This document shows positions 61,541 through 64,000 of a stretch of DNA of 64,000 bases, piece by piece; within the stretch, counting starts at the first letter, position 1, and every line of letters begins with the position of its first letter. The position numbers and the translations under genes were made by a program. The notes below the pieces were generated by a model. The model was given only the letters and a program-made list of their open reading frames with translations, searched no databases and was not told the origin of the DNA. This stretch comes from Mycobacterium kubicae (GTDB lineage: Bacteria; Actinomycetota; Actinomycetes; Mycobacteriales; Mycobacteriaceae): the NCBI RefSeq assembly GCF_015689175.1, contig NZ_CP065047.1, positions 1,612,001 through 1,676,000 of the forward strand, written 5' to 3'.

Positions 61541-62497
61541 TTGACAGACGACGGAACAGAAGAGGCGGCCGATCACCCGATGTATGACCAGGTCAACCAT
61601 GACGCGGCAGACTCCGCTGACGTCGGATACCGCTTGGATCCGGTGCTGGCCCGCAGTTGGCTGTTGGTGAACGGGACGCACGCCGACCGGTTCGAAGCGG
61701 CCGCGCGCTCGCGCGCCGACATCGTGGTCCTCGACATCGAAGACGCCGTCGCGCCCAAGGACAAGGACGTAGCCCGCGACAATGTGGTGCGGTGGCTGAG
61801 CGCGGATAACAACGACTGGGTCCGGATCAACGGCTTCGGCACGCCATGGTGGGCGGACGACATCGCGCAGTTGGCGCAAACCCCGGTGGGTGGCGTGATG
61901 CTGGCGATGGTGGAGTCGGTGGACCATGTCACCGAGACGGCCAAGCGGCTGCCCAACAAGCCGATCGTGGCGCTGGTCGAGACGGCTCGCGGGCTCGAGC
62001 GGATCACCGAGATCGCCGCGGCCAAAGGCACCTTCCGCCTGGCGTTCGGCATCGGTGACTTCCGCCGCGACACCGGTTTCGGCGAAGAGCCGACCACCCT
62101 GGCCTATGCCCGGTCCCGGTTCACCATCGCGGCCAAGGCGGCCGGGCTGCCCAGCGCGATCGACGGACCGACCATCGGCTCCAATCCGCTGAAGTTGATC
62201 GAGGCTACGGCGGTGTCCGTCGAGTTCGGCATGACCGGCAAGATCTGCCTGTCCCCGGACCAGTGCGCGGTAGTCAACGAGGGTCTGTCGCCGTCGCAAG
62301 ACGAGATCGGTTGGGCCAAGGAGTTTTTCGCTGAGTTCGAGCGCGACGGGGGTGAGATCCGCAACGGCTCGGATTTGCCGCGCATCGCACGGGCGACCAA
62401 AATCCTCGACCTGGCCCGGTCCTACGGCATAGTCGCCATGGAATTCGAGGACGAACCGGTCCACTCACCCGCCCCGTCGGACACCTACCACTACTAA
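61541..62497 (+). CDS. CitE-like HpcH/HpaI aldolase/citrate lyase family protein
   Basis: Product of 318 residues. I chose the TTG at 61541 with AAGGG six bases upstream; ATG 61580 (13 residues later) is the alternative. Matches Rv3075c. CitE-like barrel motifs: RSWLLVNGTHADRFEAAARSRADIVVLDIEDAVAPKDKDVARDNV (acidic metal ligands in DIEDAV), WVRINGFGTPWWADDI, KPIVALVETARGLERITEIAA (Glu ligand), LAFGIGDFRRDTGF, and AIDGPTIGS with the catalytic region. Family members cleave or form C-C bonds with malyl/citramalyl-CoA type substrates. Its partner here is DUF488, with GTG directly after the stop. Confidence 0.9.
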   Translation: MTDDGTEEAADHPMYDQVNHDAADSADVGYRLDPVLARSWLLVNGTHADRFEAAARSRADIVVLDIEDAVAPKDKDVARDNVVRWLSADNNDWVRINGFGTPWWADDIAQLAQTPVGGVMLAMVESVDHVTETAKRLPNKPIVALVETARGLERITEIAAAKGTFRLAFGIGDFRRDTGFGEEPTTLAYARSRFTIAAKAAGLPSAIDGPTIGSNPLKLIEATAVSVEFGMTGKICLSPDQCAVVNEGLSPSQDEIGWAKEFFAEFERDGGEIRNGSDLPRIARATKILDLARSYGIVAMEFEDEPVHSPAPSDTYHY

Positions 62498-62854
62498 GTG
62501 AGCGCAACTCCCCGCATCCGGGTCGCCCGGATCTACCAAGACCCGAGCCCTGAGGACGGCCAACGGGTCCTGGTGGATCGGATCTGGCCGCGCGGCATCC
62601 GCAAAGACGATCCGCGCGTGGGCATTTGGCGCAAGGACGTGGCGCCGACGAAAGAATTGCGCGACTGGTATCACCATCAGCCCGAACGCTTCGACGAATT
62701 CGCTTCCCGCTATGAGGCGGAGCTGGCGGGCAGCCCCGCCCTGGATGAGTTGCGCGACCTAGCCAAACGCGGCGTCGTCACCCTGGTCACCGCCACCCGA
62801 GAAGTCGACGGCAGCCACGCCGCGGTGCTGGCCGACCTGCTCGGTCGCCACTGA
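62498..62854 (+). CDS. DUF488 family protein
   Basis: Product of 118 residues from GTG 62498, with no gap after the CitE-like stop, so the genes are coupled. DUF488 motifs: RIRVARIYQDPSPEDGQRVLVDRIWPRGIRKDDPRVGIWRKDVAPTKELRDWYHHQPERFDEFASRYEAEL (residues about 5-75), LAKRGVVTLVTATREVDGSHAAVLADLL. The conserved basic and His residues of the family are all present. Function unknown; nucleic acid or nucleotide binding has been suggested. Rv3073c equivalent by position. Confidence 0.9.
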   Translation: MSATPRIRVARIYQDPSPEDGQRVLVDRIWPRGIRKDDPRVGIWRKDVAPTKELRDWYHHQPERFDEFASRYEAELAGSPALDELRDLAKRGVVTLVTATREVDGSHAAVLADLLGRH

Positions 62855-62940
62855 CCCGCGTGAGACGTCGTATGCGTTTCGGATCGTCGACTGGGTTCGC
62901 GGGCTGGCCGACAAGTGGTCTCAGCGTAAGCATCTACCCG

Positions 62941-64000
62941 TCAGTAGTCGTATTCGGCGATCGATGGTTCGGCGGGTACCTGCGAGCCGTCCAATGACAC
63001 TGCGGCAGGCACCATTTCACTGGTCACCAGCCCGTGGCGAACCGTCAGCTCGTCGACGATGTCGAAGCTGCGGGCGATGGCTTCGGGTGTGTCGACGATG
63101 ATCGTAGTGGCCGGAACCGTGCGCGAGAGCTGAAAGAGCCTGTCTCCGTGCGGCTTATGGCTGCCGTGGAACCCCCAGATGCCGCGAATCGCGGTCGCGC
63201 CGCGAGCTGTCCGCGACTGCATCAACCGATGAATGAGCGCGCGGTGAATCGGCTCACCGTCGTGATGCGTCTGTTCGGCGGTGTGCACCATCAGCTTCTG
63301 CCACAGCGGCCGGCCTCGATGATCGGTGAGAGGCAGTTCCGGTGGGCGAGCGAATAATTCCCCATCGCGCTTGCACAACCGCACCCGTTCCACGGTCAAC
63401 AGGGCATTAGGTACTAGGGCAGACAGTTCGCTCGCGGCGATCGAGACCTGGGTAGCGGAGCCTACCGCGATGATCATCAGCGGAACGTTGACGTTGCGGC
63501 TGAAGAACCGGGCCCGGCAGCGTTGGCCGTATGCGGTGCCGTCGACGCCGAGGAACACTGTCGCCCCGGCGAATCCGTGGCGGTGCATCAACTCGCACAC
63601 CGCGTAGTACGCCGCTGCCCCGCCTACCTTGACCTGGCGTCCGACGTAGATGGTCAGTTTGGCGGCATCGCCATTCGCGCTGTCGATGCCCTCGAAGGAT
63701 TGCCCGTGCGTCACCATCCGCGCCCGTTCCAGCGTCACCAGGCCACGGCCGGTCATCGCCGTGACCTCCTGAACCAACGCGCGGATCTTGGGTTCGGCGT
63801 CGACGGCCGCAACGGCCACCGGCGGATCCTCGGACAGGCTCAGGGACTGGTCGCTGCGCAAATCGCCCTTCGGTCCGAAACTCGTTACGCCGCGCAGCAT
63901 TACGCTGGTTGCCACCTCGCGGGAGCCGAACAGGTCGAACATCGCGTCTGCCAGGAAGCGCCGGGGCTCGCCGACGACGCGTTGCCGCTCACCGAAGTAG
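62941..64000 (-). CDS. Protein with three DUF190 (PII-like) modules, partial at window edge
   Basis: The frame continues through the window end; the ATG at 63942 is internal, because codons before it (YFGERQRVVGEPRRFLADA) still match DUF190. Total length would be near the 369 residues I recall for Rv3071. Three related modules are visible: YFGERQRV...AMFDLFGSREVATSVMLRGVTSFG with PVAVAAVDAEPKI; KLTIYVGRQVKVGGAAAYYAVCELMHRHGFAGATVFLGVDGTAYG with VPLMIIAVGSATQV; and KLMVHTAEQTHHDGEPIHRALIHRLMQSRTARGATAIRGIWGFHG with PATTIIVDTPEAI. DUF190 proteins have a PII/GlnB-like ferredoxin fold, often encoded with CrcB fluoride exporters; no CrcB is visible here. Confidence 0.88.
   Translation of the reverse strand, partial: YFGERQRVVGEPRRFLADAMFDLFGSREVATSVMLRGVTSFGPKGDLRSDQSLSLSEDPPVAVAAVDAEPKIRALVQEVTAMTGRGLVTLERARMVTHGQSFEGIDSANGDAAKLTIYVGRQVKVGGAAAYYAVCELMHRHGFAGATVFLGVDGTAYGQRCRARFFSRNVNVPLMIIAVGSATQVSIAASELSALVPNALLTVERVRLCKRDGELFARPPELPLTDHRGRPLWQKLMVHTAEQTHHDGEPIHRALIHRLMQSRTARGATAIRGIWGFHGSHKPHGDRLFQLSRTVPATTIIVDTPEAIARSFDIVDELTVRHGLVTSEMVPAAVSLDGSQVPAEPSIAEYDY

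Noticed and set aside
60938-62464. 508-codon minus-strand open frame opposite the CitE-like gene
   Set aside because: Antisense to a conserved gene and Arg/His/Gly-rich; a shadow of codon bias.

Overview
The window is high-GC actinobacterial chromosome and, on gene content, a slow-growing Mycobacterium outside the M. tuberculosis complex. It carries a PE_PGRS gene, a PE-domain lipase (LipY type), a 13E12-family HNH protein, F420-dependent enzymes, and an order of housekeeping genes that I recognise from M. tuberculosis. Orthologues recalled from memory run in blocks: agpS-fprA-prfB-MscS-Pro-rich-ftsE-ftsX-smpB-Rv3099c-ssrA-lipY (Rv3107c to Rv3097c), then Rv3095-Rv3094c-Rv3093c, then Rv3092c-Rv3091-Rv3090, then Rv3077-Rv3076-Rv3075c-Rv3073c-Rv3071. 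Accessory islets, some visibly less GC-rich, sit between these blocks.

Layout. 1-2.6 kb: small membrane proteins, a split-barrel flavin/F420-type protein and the 13E12 HNH gene. 2.6-12.9 kb: conserved core, with ether-lipid type FAD enzyme agpS, NADPH-ferredoxin reductase fprA (minus strand), release factor 2, a mechanosensitive channel, the FtsEX divisome ABC system, SmpB, a mycothiol-dependent isomerase-like protein, a ferritin-like protein with a strong ribosome binding site, and tmRNA. 13-19.2 kb: islet of secreted and membrane proteins, a 711-residue orphan, an O-methyltransferase and a secreted serine protease. 19.4-30.6 kb: lipY, then an islet rich in peptidoglycan functions (MurK-MurQ fusion, AmiE/class-C beta-lactamase-like lipoprotein, M15 peptidase, PGRP-type amidase), a Ser/Thr kinase and a universal stress protein. 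30.6-34.3 kb: HxlR regulator with a divergent flavin/F420 oxidoreductase operon. 34.3-37.6 kb: an unfamiliar two-gene module coding for an 871-residue multidomain protein and a 227-residue partner. 38-45.8 kb: aldehyde dehydrogenase, tocopherol-cyclase-like protein, DUF808, GH15, SelO, hemerythrin plus a 49-residue protein. 46-52.5 kb: DUF732, patatin, SPFH, PPOX-F420, P450 with divergent TetR and twin operators, and a Ddn-like enzyme. 52.5-58.4 kb: PE_PGRS. 58.5-64 kb: second Ddn-like domain fused to the tail of a frameshifted sulfatase, SRPBCC, CitE-like lyase, DUF488, and a DUF190 protein cut by the window edge.

Most interesting candidates: the 34.3-37.6 kb module (TULIP-like N-terminus, PKD-like middle, two degenerate thioredoxin-like domains); the MurK-MurQ/AmiE-like muropeptide salvage cluster; the sulfatase frameshift whose tail is in frame with a Ddn-like domain, with paralogous Ddn-like domains on both sides of the PE_PGRS gene; and the duplicated operator between the P450 and its TetR gene. 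Family assignments rest on reading motifs; no database search was run. Mtb gene numbers are from memory and need a BLAST check.
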